Positions 33,842-42,278 of a stretch of 64,000 bases of DNA are shown one piece after another. The DNA lies in NCBI GenBank assembly GCA_045637775.1, contig JAZUAC010000042.1:62001-126000 (forward strand), given 5' to 3'. The position numbers and the translations under genes are program-made. Numbering within the stretch: the stretch's first letter is position 1; each line of letters opens with the position of its first letter. Source of the stretch: UMGS172 sp045637775 (GTDB lineage Bacteria; Bacillota; Clostridia; Oscillospirales; Acutalibacteraceae). The notes below the pieces were generated by a model. The model worked only from the letters and a program-made list of their open reading frames with translations. It had not been told where the DNA came from and searched no databases.

Positions 33842-34225
33842 ATGCTTATATCGGTTATCGGAGTTGGGTTGATAGGTGCTGTTGCAACCCTTTTTATTAA
33901 AAAATATGCACCCGAATATGCAATGCTTACCGCAGTAGTTTCAGGTAGTGTGATATTGATTTTGCTTCTTGTCTCATTTTCGGGTGTTATAGATGATATT
34001 GAAAGCATATTTGCACAAGCAAAACTAGATGACGGAATACTAAAAACTGTGCTTAAAGGTTTAGGCGTATGTTATCTCACTAACTTTGCAACCGATGTAT
34101 GCCGTGATTTCGGACAAACCTCCTTAGGCTCAAAGGTTGAGTTGGCAGGGAAGGTGACCGTTGTACTGCTGACCTTGCCGTTGATAAAAATGATAATCAA
34201 AACGGCGGTGGAGTTAATAGGATGA
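33842..34225 (+). CDS. spoIIIAD: Stage III sporulation protein AD
   Basis: A 127-residue membrane protein with four hydrophobic segments. MLISVIGVGLIGAVATLFIK, then KYAPEYAMLTAV and YLTNFATDVCRDFGQTSLG, are typical of SpoIIIAD. ATG 33842 (1 base after the spoIIIAC stop) is chosen over an upstream in-frame codon within spoIIIAC. It overlaps spoIIIAE by 4 bases (ATGA). Confidence 0.95.
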   Translation: MLISVIGVGLIGAVATLFIKKYAPEYAMLTAVVSGSVILILLLVSFSGVIDDIESIFAQAKLDDGILKTVLKGLGVCYLTNFATDVCRDFGQTSLGSKVELAGKVTVVLLTLPLIKMIIKTAVELIG

Positions 34226-35331
34226 AAAAATTGCTTGTTTTAGTGTTGGTGCTGATGTCGCTTTGCGTTTTTACGTCGGCAAACGCATCCGAAATAAATC
34301 CGGATGATATTTATTCAGAGCAATACAATGCAAGCGGTGCCGATTCGTTGTCTGATGCGTTGCCCGATAATGTCGCCGATAGCTTGGATAAACTTGATAT
34401 TTCGGGTACAGATATTTCATGGACCGAGTATTTCACGCCAAAAAACATATTTTCACACATATTTGATTTTTTTAAATCAGGCGGGAAAAGACCTCTTACG
34501 GCAGGACTTTCGGTTTTGGCTGTTATGCTTTTTTCAACCGCCGTAAAGGCTTTAAACGACAAAAATAAAACAGTGGATTATGTTTTGTCAATAGGTGTCA
34601 CCGTTGCGGTGGTCTTGCCCGCTGTTTCATCAATCAAGGCTTGTGTTTCGGTGATTGAAACGGCTTGTGTGTTTATGCTCGCTCTGATTCCGGTTTATGC
34701 TTCAGTCTTGGTGTCAGGTGGTAAACCGCTTACTGCATCGGGATTTTCTGCAGTTATGTTGTCAGTTTCAAATGCAGTATCTTCGTTATGCTCGTTTGTA
34801 ATTGTACCTTTGACCGGTATTCAGTTAGCTTTGTCGGTCTCATCGTCGGTATCGCCCGATATTAAAACCGAATCCTTATCAAAGGGTATAAAAAGGGCCT
34901 CACTTTGGATTATGTCACTGTCAACCACAGTTTTGCTTGGCATTTTAGGGATTCAGACTGTGGTGTCAGGTTCGGCTGACAGCGTTTCTTCCAAAATGGC
35001 AAAGTTTTTACTGGGTACTGCAGTCCCCGTTGTTGGTTCAACCGTGAGTGAGGCGTTGGCAACGGTTAAAGGTTGTGTAAAGCTGCTTGGCTCATCGGTG
35101 GCGGTCTATGCTATTGTGGCTTTGTGTTGTCTGGTATTGCCAATAATTATTGAGCTTTTGTTATGGCGTGTTTCAATGCTGTTTTGTGCCTCGTTTGCCG
35201 AAACCTTGTCGCAAGATAAATGTGCCTCGCTTTTGCGTGCAGTTGATTCGGCTATCTCGTTTGTTTTAGGTGTTGTGATACTCGTTGGTATGTTGTTTAT
35301 AATTTCGGTCACAATGGTGGCTGTGTTTTAG
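34222..35331 (+). CDS. spoIIIAE: Stage III sporulation protein AE
   Basis: A 369-residue membrane protein: signal-like N-terminus ending near SANASE, a soluble segment to about 95, then several membrane helices. MLALIPVYASVLVSGGKP, VVSGSADSVSSKMAKFLLG and AVPVVGSTVSEALATV are conserved SpoIIIAE segments. ATG overlaps the spoIIIAD stop. It is thought to form part of the inner channel of the feeding-tube complex in the mother-cell membrane. Confidence 0.96.
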   Translation: MKKLLVLVLVLMSLCVFTSANASEINPDDIYSEQYNASGADSLSDALPDNVADSLDKLDISGTDISWTEYFTPKNIFSHIFDFFKSGGKRPLTAGLSVLAVMLFSTAVKALNDKNKTVDYVLSIGVTVAVVLPAVSSIKACVSVIETACVFMLALIPVYASVLVSGGKPLTASGFSAVMLSVSNAVSSLCSFVIVPLTGIQLALSVSSSVSPDIKTESLSKGIKRASLWIMSLSTTVLLGILGIQTVVSGSADSVSSKMAKFLLGTAVPVVGSTVSEALATVKGCVKLLGSSVAVYAIVALCCLVLPIIIELLLWRVSMLFCASFAETLSQDKCASLLRAVDSAISFVLGVVILVGMLFIISVTMVAVF

Positions 35332-35337
35332 GTGCTT

Positions 35338-35805
35338 ATGGAAGGAATAAAATCTCTTGCGGTGGGTGTTTGCGCCGCCTTAATCGTATTTGGGGTAATA
35401 TCCTTGCTCGTCCCCGAAGGCTCGCTAAATAAAACTTTGCGAAGTCTTTTGTCGGTGGCGTTGATAGCGGTTATTATGGGTGGTGTTTCGGACTTTAAGA
35501 TAGACTTTCAATCACTTGATGCCGCGGTCAATCAAACTGCATCGGATAAAGCAGAAAAACTGAAGGAAACCGTGATGATGCAAGAGATAGGTGTCACCGA
35601 AAAGGCTCTGGAACAGTACATTTTTGATAAATTTAATAAAAACGGCATAACCGATGCTGAAATTTCGGTTTGTGCGGATATTTCGGACAAAGGTGACATA
35701 TATATTACCGAAGTGAACATTGTTTGTGAAAAAGGTCAATCGGAAATATGTCAAAATATTATAAATCCGTTGAATATAAAGGCTCAGATAACCGAAAGGA
35801 AATAG
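35338..35805 (+). CDS. spoIIIAF: Stage III sporulation protein AF
   Basis: A 155-residue protein with two N-terminal membrane helices (about 5-22 and 33-50) and a C-terminal soluble domain with a ring-building-motif type sequence. LVPEGSLNKTLRSLLSVALI is characteristic. ATG 35338 is used; GTG 35332 immediately after the spoIIIAE stop is the alternative. Nearly touches spoIIIAG (1 base). Confidence 0.9.
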   Translation: MEGIKSLAVGVCAALIVFGVISLLVPEGSLNKTLRSLLSVALIAVIMGGVSDFKIDFQSLDAAVNQTASDKAEKLKETVMMQEIGVTEKALEQYIFDKFNKNGITDAEISVCADISDKGDIYITEVNIVCEKGQSEICQNIINPLNIKAQITERK

Positions 35806-35806
35806 T

Positions 35807-36376
35807 ATGGAACTTAAAGAAAAAATAGCATCTATAAAAGAAAAATTGCCAAAATCCAAAAGCGGATTTCTTATTGCGGTAGGGATTGTCGGATTATTGC
35901 TTATTTTGATTTCTAGTTTTGATTTTACAAGCGGTCAAAACCCTGAAAAACCGCAAAAGACAGTAGCGGCAAACAGCGACGCATCACTGCAATATACCGA
36001 AAACATAGAGAAAAAACTGGAAACACTTATCTCGGATATGCTGGGCAAAACTGCGGTTTCGGTTATGGTGACGCTTGAAAGCGGCACGGAATATGTTTAC
36101 GCCGATGAGATAAAGACTGATGCTGATATAACGCGTGATCAATCGGCTTTAAAAACGCAACAAAGCGATAAAAACCATAAGTCATATATTGTGATAAAAG
36201 ATGCTGACGGCAATGAAAAACCGCTGATAATAACCGAAAAAATGCCGGTTATCAGAGGTGTTGTGGTAGTATGCGACAGCGGTGAATCGCCTTCGGTGGC
36301 ATCGGCAGTAAGATTGGCTGTTAAATCGGCATTGAATGTCGATGAAGATAAAATTTGTGTTATCGGCAGGCATTGA
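35807..36376 (+). CDS. spoIIIAG: Stage III sporulation protein AG
   Basis: A 189-residue protein with a membrane helix at about 20-39 and a ring-building domain. The segment LETLISDMLGKTAVSVMVTL and the C-terminal MPVIRGVVVVCDSGESPSV are hallmarks of SpoIIIAG, which forms a large ring in the intermembrane space. AAGGAAA lies 5-6 bases before ATG 35807. Followed by spoIIIAH. Confidence 0.95.
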   Translation: MELKEKIASIKEKLPKSKSGFLIAVGIVGLLLILISSFDFTSGQNPEKPQKTVAANSDASLQYTENIEKKLETLISDMLGKTAVSVMVTLESGTEYVYADEIKTDADITRDQSALKTQQSDKNHKSYIVIKDADGNEKPLIITEKMPVIRGVVVVCDSGESPSVASAVRLAVKSALNVDEDKICVIGRH

Positions 36377-36395
36377 TGAAAGGAGAAACATAACA

Positions 36396-36935
36396 ATGAA
36401 AAAAGGTAAGGTGCTTTCCAAAAAACATATAGTTACGGCAACTCTGGTGGTTTGTCTTGCGGCGGCTGTGTGGCTGAATATGAAGTTTTCGACTTTTGAA
36501 ACCGTGACGGGAGGGGAATCGCTTTCCGATAAGCAGTATTATGATACCAACAGTGTTTTGGGGCAGGCGGTGCAGACCTCGGGTGCGGTGGATAAAATTG
36601 CAACCTCAAGAACTGAACGCGATTCAAAACGAAATTCAACCGTTCAACAGTATACTGAAATCGTTAACGATTCGAGTGCCGAAGAAGAGGCAAAAAAGCA
36701 GGCGTTGGATGCTTTGGGCGAAATTGCCGAGAATATTGTTGATGAATCATCCATTGAAACTGTTATAAAGGCCAAGGGCTTTTCGGAGGCTTTGGTTGTA
36801 ATATCCGATGAGTCGGTTACTGTAATTGTGCCGTCTGATGGACTTCTGACCAGTGAAACACTGCAAATTCAGGACGCTGTGACCGCTCAAATTGAAATAG
36901 ATTTAGAAAAAATTAAAATAATCGCTGTAAAATAG
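36396..36935 (+). CDS. spoIIIAH: Stage III sporulation protein AH
   Basis: A 179-residue protein with one N-terminal membrane helix (about 11-27) and a YscJ/FliF-like ring-building domain at the C-terminus (AKGFSEALVVISDESVTVIV). It interacts with SpoIIQ across the intermembrane space in known species. ATG 36396 follows AAAGGAGA. Last gene of the operon; the stop codon abuts the -35 of the next promoter. Confidence 0.92.
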   Translation: MKKGKVLSKKHIVTATLVVCLAAAVWLNMKFSTFETVTGGESLSDKQYYDTNSVLGQAVQTSGAVDKIATSRTERDSKRNSTVQQYTEIVNDSSAEEEAKKQALDALGEIAENIVDESSIETVIKAKGFSEALVVISDESVTVIVPSDGLLTSETLQIQDAVTAQIEIDLEKIKIIAVK

Positions 36936-36963
36936 TTGCATGATTGAAAATTTATGCTATAAT
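36936..36963 (+). promoter_or_regulatory. Sigma-A promoter with extended -10 for the Asp23 gene
   Basis: TTGCAT (36936-36941) and TATAAT (36958-36963) 16 bases apart, with TGC just before the -10. The -35 begins 1 base after the spoIIIAH stop, so the Asp23 gene can be expressed in vegetative cells. Confidence 0.72.
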
Positions 36964-37016
36964 ATATATGTGAATTTATATTTAGTTTGATTTTTAACTA
37001 TTGGAGGTCAAAAATT

Positions 37017-37379
37017 ATGAATAATACAAAAACCAGCGGCCTTGCTATCAATAACGAGGCTATTGTTAAAATTGCAGGTATTGCAGCTTTGGAGGTTGAC
37101 GGCGTTGCAGGTCTTGGCAAGCGACCCAAGCAGCTTCGTAACTTTAAGAGCCTTTTAAGCGGTGCCAGAAACGATCATACTAAATCGGTCATACTTAATG
37201 TTGAAAAAGGTGCAGTTTCGCTTGATATTTTTATCACTGTTAAAGATGGTGTAGTTGTTAAGGAAGTTGCCGAGTCTGTACAGAATAATGTTAAGGATAA
37301 GATTCAGAGTATGACAAGCAATAACGTTTCAAGTGTTAATGTTCATGTCGAAGATCTTGTTTTGGAAGAGAATGATTAA
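37017..37379 (+). CDS. Asp23/Gls24 family protein
   Basis: A 120-residue alkaline-shock-type protein. INNEAIVKIAGIAALEVDGVAGL and the C-terminal half with VKDGVVVKEVAESVQNNVKD are typical. In Staphylococcus, Asp23 is a membrane-associated envelope-stress protein; the role here is not known. ATG 37017 follows TTGGAGG. It has its own promoter and is followed by a hairpin at 37389. Confidence 0.9.
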   Translation: MNNTKTSGLAINNEAIVKIAGIAALEVDGVAGLGKRPKQLRNFKSLLSGARNDHTKSVILNVEKGAVSLDIFITVKDGVVVKEVAESVQNNVKDKIQSMTSNNVSSVNVHVEDLVLEEND

Positions 37380-37388
37380 ATATCGCTT

Positions 37389-37415
37389 AACGGCAGCTCA
37401 TATTGAGCTGCCGTT
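37389..37415 (+). terminator. Hairpin after the Asp23 gene, probable terminator
   Basis: AACGGCAGCTCA (37389-37400) pairs perfectly with TGAGCTGCCGTT (37404-37415). The T-tract is poor, so termination may be partial, allowing read-through into mscS. Confidence 0.65.
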
Positions 37416-37451
37416 GATGTTGCTTATAAGAGTTTTTTTGGAGTGTATAAA

Positions 37452-38294
37452 GTGTATAATTTGTTGTCGTCATCCGTTCTTAGTAAATTCAAGGGTGTAA
37501 TGATAAATTTCGGTACTTCTGTTTTACCTAAAATTATTGCAGCTCTTGTTATTATTATTGTTGGTCTTATCGTAATAAAAATCATCAAAAGACTCATCAA
37601 AAAAGCTTTGTTGGGTTCAAAAGCGCCGCTTGATATTTCGCTTATCAACTTTGTTGTTCGTGCTGTAGGTATTTGTCTTAAGGTGGTTTTGGTGTTGAGT
37701 GCACTTGCAACCATTGGTATTTCCACGACCGGTATCATTGCCGCTTTCTCGGCGTGTGCTGTTGCTATTTCCCTTGCTTTAAAGGATAGTTTGGGTAATA
37801 TTGCAGGCGGTATTATGATGCTTATATCCCAACCTTTTTCAACGGGAGATTTTATCGATGTTGATGGGGCCGCCGGTAGTGTTTTGAAAATTGACATGGT
37901 ACATACCACTTTGCTGACTCCCGATAATAAACAGGTCGTTATTCCTAATGGTCAATTGATGAACAAGACCATTATCGACTATTCCAAAGAAACTACACGC
38001 CGTATGGATGTTAAATTCGGTATTAGTTATGATAATGATACAGAGCTTGCAATAAAGATTATTACAGATGTTGTTAATGCTCATAAATCTACTCTTAAAG
38101 ATCCCAAACCGTTTATCAGAATTACCGAGTACGGTGCAAGCGCAGTTGTTATAACTGCAAGGGTATGGTGTGATTCGGCAAATTATTGGGAACTTAACTT
38201 TGACTTGCTTGAGCAGGTCAAAAAAGAGTTTGACAAAAACGGAATTACCATTCCTTACAACCAGCTTGATGTTCATGTTGTTGATAAAAAGTAA
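37452..38294 (+). CDS. mscS: Small-conductance mechanosensitive channel MscS
   Basis: A 280-residue membrane channel that opens under hypo-osmotic stress. Three membrane segments lie at about 22-46, 63-84 and 92-115; the pore-lining third helix and the segment NIAGGIMMLISQPFSTGDFI are characteristic. The cytoplasmic part has VVIPNGQLMNKTIIDYS. Start taken as GTG 37452 (TTTGGAG upstream at 8 bases); GTG 37443 is the alternative. It ends at a strong terminator. Confidence 0.94.
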   Translation: MYNLLSSSVLSKFKGVMINFGTSVLPKIIAALVIIIVGLIVIKIIKRLIKKALLGSKAPLDISLINFVVRAVGICLKVVLVLSALATIGISTTGIIAAFSACAVAISLALKDSLGNIAGGIMMLISQPFSTGDFIDVDGAAGSVLKIDMVHTTLLTPDNKQVVIPNGQLMNKTIIDYSKETTRRMDVKFGISYDNDTELAIKIITDVVNAHKSTLKDPKPFIRITEYGASAVVITARVWCDSANYWELNFDLLEQVKKEFDKNGITIPYNQLDVHVVDKK

Positions 38295-38300
38295 ATACAT

Positions 38301-38338
38301 AAAAATCGGTCGCACCAAAAAGGTGTGACCGATTTTTT
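38301..38338. terminator. Bidirectional intrinsic terminator
   Basis: AAAAATCGGTCGCACC pairs with GGTGTGACCGATTTTT, with A/T tails on both sides. It lies between convergent mscS and the DegV gene. Confidence 0.92.
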
Positions 38339-38353
38339 GTTTAAAGTGATATT

Positions 38354-39214
38354 TTAGATTTTGTTCTCTCTGATGCCGAGTACACCCAATGTTCCGGGAC
38401 CGCAGTGGCAGCTAACTGTACAGCCAGCCTGAGTGATGATAACCTCTTTGTCAGGGTATTTGGCTTCGACCATTGCCTTGAGTTCAAGGGCGATTTCATC
38501 ACAACCACCCGAATGTGTCACAAATACACGTTTGCCGATATACTTGTTTTCATCGTTAAGACGTTCGTTAGTGTACTGCTTCAAAACCTCAGGCATCTTA
38601 CCGCGATATTTCTTTACAACCGACATTTTACCGTTCTTAACCTGAATCATGGGACGGAGCTTCAAAAGATTGGCGCCTAAAGCGGCAATAGAGGAGCAAC
38701 GACCACCCTTATGGAGATATTCCAAGGTGTCAACAACAAATGAAGCATCAACGTAGGCGGTAAGCTCGGTTATTTCGTCATAGATTTCCTTTGCGGATTT
38801 ACCCTCATCGGCAAGGTCGCAGGCGTGGAGCACTAAAAGACCAATACCGGTCGAGAGGTTACGACTGTCGATAACATATACGTTATCCATATCCTCGGCA
38901 GCAAGACGCGCGTTGTTAAAGGTGGTCGACATCTCGGAACTTATGTTGAAATAAACTGCTTCTTCGCCATCTTTAACATTTTCAGCAATGAAATCCTCAT
39001 GCTCTGCCATATTGGTAGCGGTAGTCTTGGCAAGATTACCACTCTTTTTGTAATATTCGTAAACATCCTGGGGTTTGACATCAACGCCGTCAAGATGGCG
39101 CTCATCACCGAAAACTACGGTAAGGGGGCTGATGCGAATGTCACGCTCTTTGACAATTTCTGCAGTGAGGTCGCAGGTGCTGTCGCTCAAAATAACGGTT
39201 TTTCTTTCACTCAT
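38354..39214 (-). CDS. DegV family fatty-acid-binding protein
   Basis: A 286-residue two-domain protein. VILSDSTCDLTAEIVKERDI opens the protein, TTATNMAEHEDF and SSEMSTTFNNARLAAED line the lipid pocket, and HKGGRCSSIAALGANLL with the C-terminal HCGPGTLGVLGI are typical. DegV/FakB proteins hold fatty acids for phosphorylation by FakA; FakA is not nearby. ATG 39214 follows GGAGGAAA. Single gene. Confidence 0.93.
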   Translation of the reverse strand: MSERKTVILSDSTCDLTAEIVKERDIRISPLTVVFGDERHLDGVDVKPQDVYEYYKKSGNLAKTTATNMAEHEDFIAENVKDGEEAVYFNISSEMSTTFNNARLAAEDMDNVYVIDSRNLSTGIGLLVLHACDLADEGKSAKEIYDEITELTAYVDASFVVDTLEYLHKGGRCSSIAALGANLLKLRPMIQVKNGKMSVVKKYRGKMPEVLKQYTNERLNDENKYIGKRVFVTHSGGCDEIALELKAMVEAKYPDKEVIITQAGCTVSCHCGPGTLGVLGIRENKI

Positions 39215-39345
39215 TTCATTTCCTCCGTACGGCTGTATAAAAAATAAATAACCTTTATTCTGCATTATATCATATTTTTAGAAAAATCTCAACAGAAATT
39301 TTTTAGCGTTGTTTATAAATTATGCTTTTATTTTGTGAGGAATAC

Positions 39346-39354
39346 TGTTATAAT
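39346..39354 (+). promoter_or_regulatory. Extended -10 promoter for the deacetylase gene
   Basis: TGTTATAAT, a TG-extended -10 box, 64 bases before ATG 39418; the -35 region is poor. Confidence 0.45.
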
Positions 39355-39417
39355 ACTATTGTTAATATTGTGAAACTCGCAATTTTCAGTTTTTTCTATG
39401 GTAAGGATGGTTAAATT

Positions 39418-40425
39418 ATGGGAAAAGGTAAGGTTTCATCGGCACTTATAACCTGCATAGCAGTTGGACTTGTGGCGATAATTGCCATTGTCGGTGTGGC
39501 GATTTACGGTTCAAAGAATTACAGCGGTTCGGGTAATAAAGACGCCGCATCGAACGGAAATAAAAATTCAAGTACGGTCGATACGGCTGATACATCATCA
39601 CAGCCGACGAGCAGTGGAGACGGTTCTGAGGTGACAGGTTCGAATGATACTCAATCGAGCAGTAAAAATGAATCAAGCAGTAAGTCTCAATCGAGCAGTA
39701 AGACTCAAACCTCGTCCGAGTCAAGCTCGGTCACGGGCAGCGTTCCCACACCCGATGATGATCCGTTTAAAGATAATACACCCTCAGGAGAAAGAGTCTG
39801 CTATTTGACCTTTGATGATGGTCCATGTGCAAATACCGATAAAATCTTAAAGATTCTTAAAGAGAATGATGTCAAGGCAACTTTCTTTGTTGTCGGCACA
39901 ATGGCTACCGGTAAGATAAAAGATATTTACAATGCAGGTCATGCTATAGGTTTGCATACCAACACCCATGAGTTGAGCAAATCAAATTCCAAATATGTTT
40001 ATAAAAATGTTGACTCTTTTTTGAACGACCTTAAAGGCATAAGTGACGTTGTGTATGAAAAAACAGGTATCCGTTCTAATCTCACCCGATTCCCGGGTGG
40101 TAGTGCAACTGCATACAGTCGACTTGGAAAGGACGCTTTCGAAACTGTTAAGGAAACATTGAAAGAGCAAGGTTACACTTATTTCGATTGGAATATTGAT
40201 AGCGGTGATACTCATTCAAAATCGCCTTCCAAAGATTATGTTATGAAAGAGATAAGAAATGGTCTTAAATCGGGCGGTAAGTATAAGGATGAGGTTTGTA
40301 TTTTGATGCATGACATTAAGAATGTTACTGTAGAGACCTTGCCTGATATTATCAAAGAACTTAAAGAAGCAGGATATACTTTTAAAACTCTTGACTCCAA
40401 GAGCAACAATTTTGCATTTAAATAA
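39418..40425 (+). CDS. Polysaccharide deacetylase (CE4/NodB domain), membrane anchored
   Basis: A 335-residue protein: membrane anchor at about 9-30, a Ser/Thr/Asn-rich linker with repeated SSSK-type units (about 40-110), and a NodB domain from about 122. All CE4 motifs are visible: LTFDDGP, the metal-binding HTNTH, RFPGGS, DWNIDSGD and LMHDI. It probably removes acetyl groups from peptidoglycan or another surface glycan outside the cell. ATG 39418 follows AAGGATGG. dut starts 11 bases downstream. Confidence 0.94.
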   Translation: MGKGKVSSALITCIAVGLVAIIAIVGVAIYGSKNYSGSGNKDAASNGNKNSSTVDTADTSSQPTSSGDGSEVTGSNDTQSSSKNESSSKSQSSSKTQTSSESSSVTGSVPTPDDDPFKDNTPSGERVCYLTFDDGPCANTDKILKILKENDVKATFFVVGTMATGKIKDIYNAGHAIGLHTNTHELSKSNSKYVYKNVDSFLNDLKGISDVVYEKTGIRSNLTRFPGGSATAYSRLGKDAFETVKETLKEQGYTYFDWNIDSGDTHSKSPSKDYVMKEIRNGLKSGGKYKDEVCILMHDIKNVTVETLPDIIKELKEAGYTFKTLDSKSNNFAFK

Positions 40426-40436
40426 TAGGTGATAGT

Positions 40437-40877
40437 ATGTTGTTGAAAATTAAAAAGCTTAACGAAAACGCTGTTGTTCCCAAGGCGGCAACCGGTGGCA
40501 GTGCAGGTATGGACCTGTATGCCTGCCTCGACTCGGATGTTGTGATAAAACCCGGTGAGAGAGTCTTGATACCCACCGGTATTGCAATTGCACTTGAGTC
40601 GAATGCTTATGTTGCCTATATTTACGCAAGAAGCGGTTTGGCTATCAAAAGCGGTATAACACTTTCCAACTGTGTCGGTGTTGTTGACAGCGATTATAGA
40701 GGTGAGGTAAAGGTTGGTCTTATCAACCTTTCCGACTGTGAGTATACCGTTGCTAACGGTGACCGAATTGCCCAAATGGTCATAGCGCCCGTAATTGTCC
40801 CCGAAATTCAAGAGGTTGATGAATTGGATGAGACCGAGCGTAGCACGGGCGGTTTTGGATCAACAGGCAAAAGATAA
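40437..40877 (+). CDS. dut: dUTP diphosphatase
   Basis: A 146-residue homotrimeric dUTPase that hydrolyses dUTP to dUMP and pyrophosphate. All five family motifs are present in order: SAGMDLYA, ARSGLAIKSG, GVVDSDYRGEVKVGLIN, NGDRIAQMVIAPV and the C-terminal RSTGGFGSTG. Normal length. It follows the deacetylase by 11 bases and may be cotranscribed, with AGGTGATAG upstream of ATG 40437. Confidence 0.97.
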   Translation: MLLKIKKLNENAVVPKAATGGSAGMDLYACLDSDVVIKPGERVLIPTGIAIALESNAYVAYIYARSGLAIKSGITLSNCVGVVDSDYRGEVKVGLINLSDCEYTVANGDRIAQMVIAPVIVPEIQEVDELDETERSTGGFGSTGKR

Positions 40878-40892
40878 AATCAGGAGATAATG

Positions 40893-41393
40893 ATGAAAGA
40901 GTTCTTCAATAAAAATAAAACTGCTCTGACAGTCGTATCAATTATAACATTCGCTGTTAGTTTTTTGGTCTGCGCTTATTTCGGCCGGCGTGATGTTTTG
41001 AACTATCTTTTCAGCCCAACCGGTGAAAATATTGGCGAAGTATTCAAAATGCCCCCTACATATACTGCTGTGTGTTTTGCCTTTTTGGCGGTGATGATTG
41101 GCATAACAGTTCTTGGCTTTTTTATGAAAAGTAAAGTGCTTTCGCTAATTCCAGCTGTCTATGAGTTTATATTTATTTTAGCGTTTGTTTTGCTTGCTGC
41201 TTTTACTTCACTGTTAGTAAGCGGAGAAGCGAGCCAAACCGTCATGGATATAATTGAATATTTCCTTGTTTTCGCTTTAATACCGGTTTACGGCACTATA
41301 TGGACAATAAACGGTTTGTTCTTCATCATCTTCATACCGCTTGTTATTTTTAATATTGTGGCAATAGTCAAGGCATTCAAAAAACAAAAATAA
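40893..41393 (+). CDS. Four-helix membrane protein of unknown function
   Basis: A 166-residue integral membrane protein with four hydrophobic segments (about 12-31, 57-77, 85-108, 120-160 as one or two). The N-terminus FFNKNKTALTVVSIITFAVS and the basic C-terminus KAFKKQK suggest cytoplasmic ends. I do not recognise a family. ATG 40893 is taken over ATG 40890 because AGGAG is at 40882-40886. It is 15 bases after dut and ends with a terminator. Confidence 0.75.
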   Translation: MKEFFNKNKTALTVVSIITFAVSFLVCAYFGRRDVLNYLFSPTGENIGEVFKMPPTYTAVCFAFLAVMIGITVLGFFMKSKVLSLIPAVYEFIFILAFVLLAAFTSLLVSGEASQTVMDIIEYFLVFALIPVYGTIWTINGLFFIIFIPLVIFNIVAIVKAFKKQK

Positions 41394-41404
41394 TTCTTTT
41401 AAAT

Positions 41405-41429
41405 GAGCACTTCTTCAAAAGAAGTGCTC
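41405..41429 (+). terminator. Intrinsic terminator of the deacetylase-dut operon
   Basis: GAGCACTTCTT pairs with AAGAAGTGCTC around a short A-rich loop, followed by TATGTATTTTTT. Confidence 0.8.
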
Positions 41430-41432
41430 TAT

Positions 41433-41461
41433 GTATTTTTTGAAACTTGTCTGCATAGTAT
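41433..41461 (+). promoter_or_regulatory. Candidate sigma-E promoter for the spoIVFA/FB-like pair
   Basis: TGTATTT region at 41432-41438 and CATAGTAT at 41454-41461, about 15 bases apart, resemble the sigma-E -35 and the CATAnnnT -10. Support is mainly the -10 and the sporulation genes downstream. Confidence 0.4.
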
Positions 41462-41486
41462 TAAATAAGTTGTGTGAGGTGATACT

Positions 41487-42278
41487 ATGCAGGAAATCTA
41501 TTCCTATAAGGTTAAGCATAAGAGTGACAGGCTATTTCAAATATTGATTTTACAAACCGTTACGGTTGGTATAATTATGCTTTTTGCGGCAGGTATCAGG
41601 GTTTTTGGTGGTGATATTTACAAAACTTTGAGTAAAATGTACCATGAACGGTTTGATGATATTACCACTGTACAAGAGGTGACAGAGCCTAAAAATCCCG
41701 TTTTGGAAAACGCATCTGAAAATAAGGCCATAGACGAAGAATCCCAAACCTCGCCTTTGGAAAATACTGATAATTCGTTAGAGGAGTACGATGCCGAGAT
41801 TGACAGTGAGCTTTCGGGTAATATTTATGATGTTGATTCTGTTACTGCGGTTAATTCCGATAAAACGGCTTGGAACGTTAATTCATTTTTGTGGCCTGTT
41901 TCGGGTGTTGTGAGTTCGCATTACGGTTACCGCGTTCATCCAATAAGCGGTGAATATTCCATGCACAACGGACTTGACATTTCTGCTGATAAGGGCAGTG
42001 ATATTTATGCGGCTTATGACGGAGTTGTGACCTCGGCAGGGTATAGCAATTCTTACGGGTATTATATTATTATTTCCCATAATGAGACAATCAGAACCTT
42101 GTACGCCCACTGTAGTAAGCTTTTAGTTGAAGAAGGGGAAACCCTGAAAAAAGGTGATAAAATTGCAACTGTCGGCAGTACAGGCAGGTCGACGGGACCG
42201 CATCTTCATTTTGAGGTGCGAGTCGCAGGCTACCGTATTGACCCCGAATGGCTTTTGAGCGATGTGGCAGAAGTATGA
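41487..42278 (+). CDS. Membrane-anchored M23 (LytM) peptidase, SpoIVFA-like by context
   Basis: A 263-residue protein: membrane helix about 17-40, an acidic linker (about 55-125), then a LytM domain (about 138-258). The zinc ligands of active M23 endopeptidases are intact: MHNGLDIS (His and Asp), LYAHCSKL and PHLHFEV. In B. subtilis, SpoIVFA has a degenerate LytM domain and regulates SpoIVFB; here the next gene, overlapping by 4 bases, is an M50 protease, which argues for a SpoIVFA role. A SpoIIQ-like role as the forespore partner of SpoIIIAH is the alternative. AGGTGAT precedes ATG 41487. Confidence 0.82.
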   Translation: MQEIYSYKVKHKSDRLFQILILQTVTVGIIMLFAAGIRVFGGDIYKTLSKMYHERFDDITTVQEVTEPKNPVLENASENKAIDEESQTSPLENTDNSLEEYDAEIDSELSGNIYDVDSVTAVNSDKTAWNVNSFLWPVSGVVSSHYGYRVHPISGEYSMHNGLDISADKGSDIYAAYDGVVTSAGYSNSYGYYIIISHNETIRTLYAHCSKLLVEEGETLKKGDKIATVGSTGRSTGPHLHFEVRVAGYRIDPEWLLSDVAEV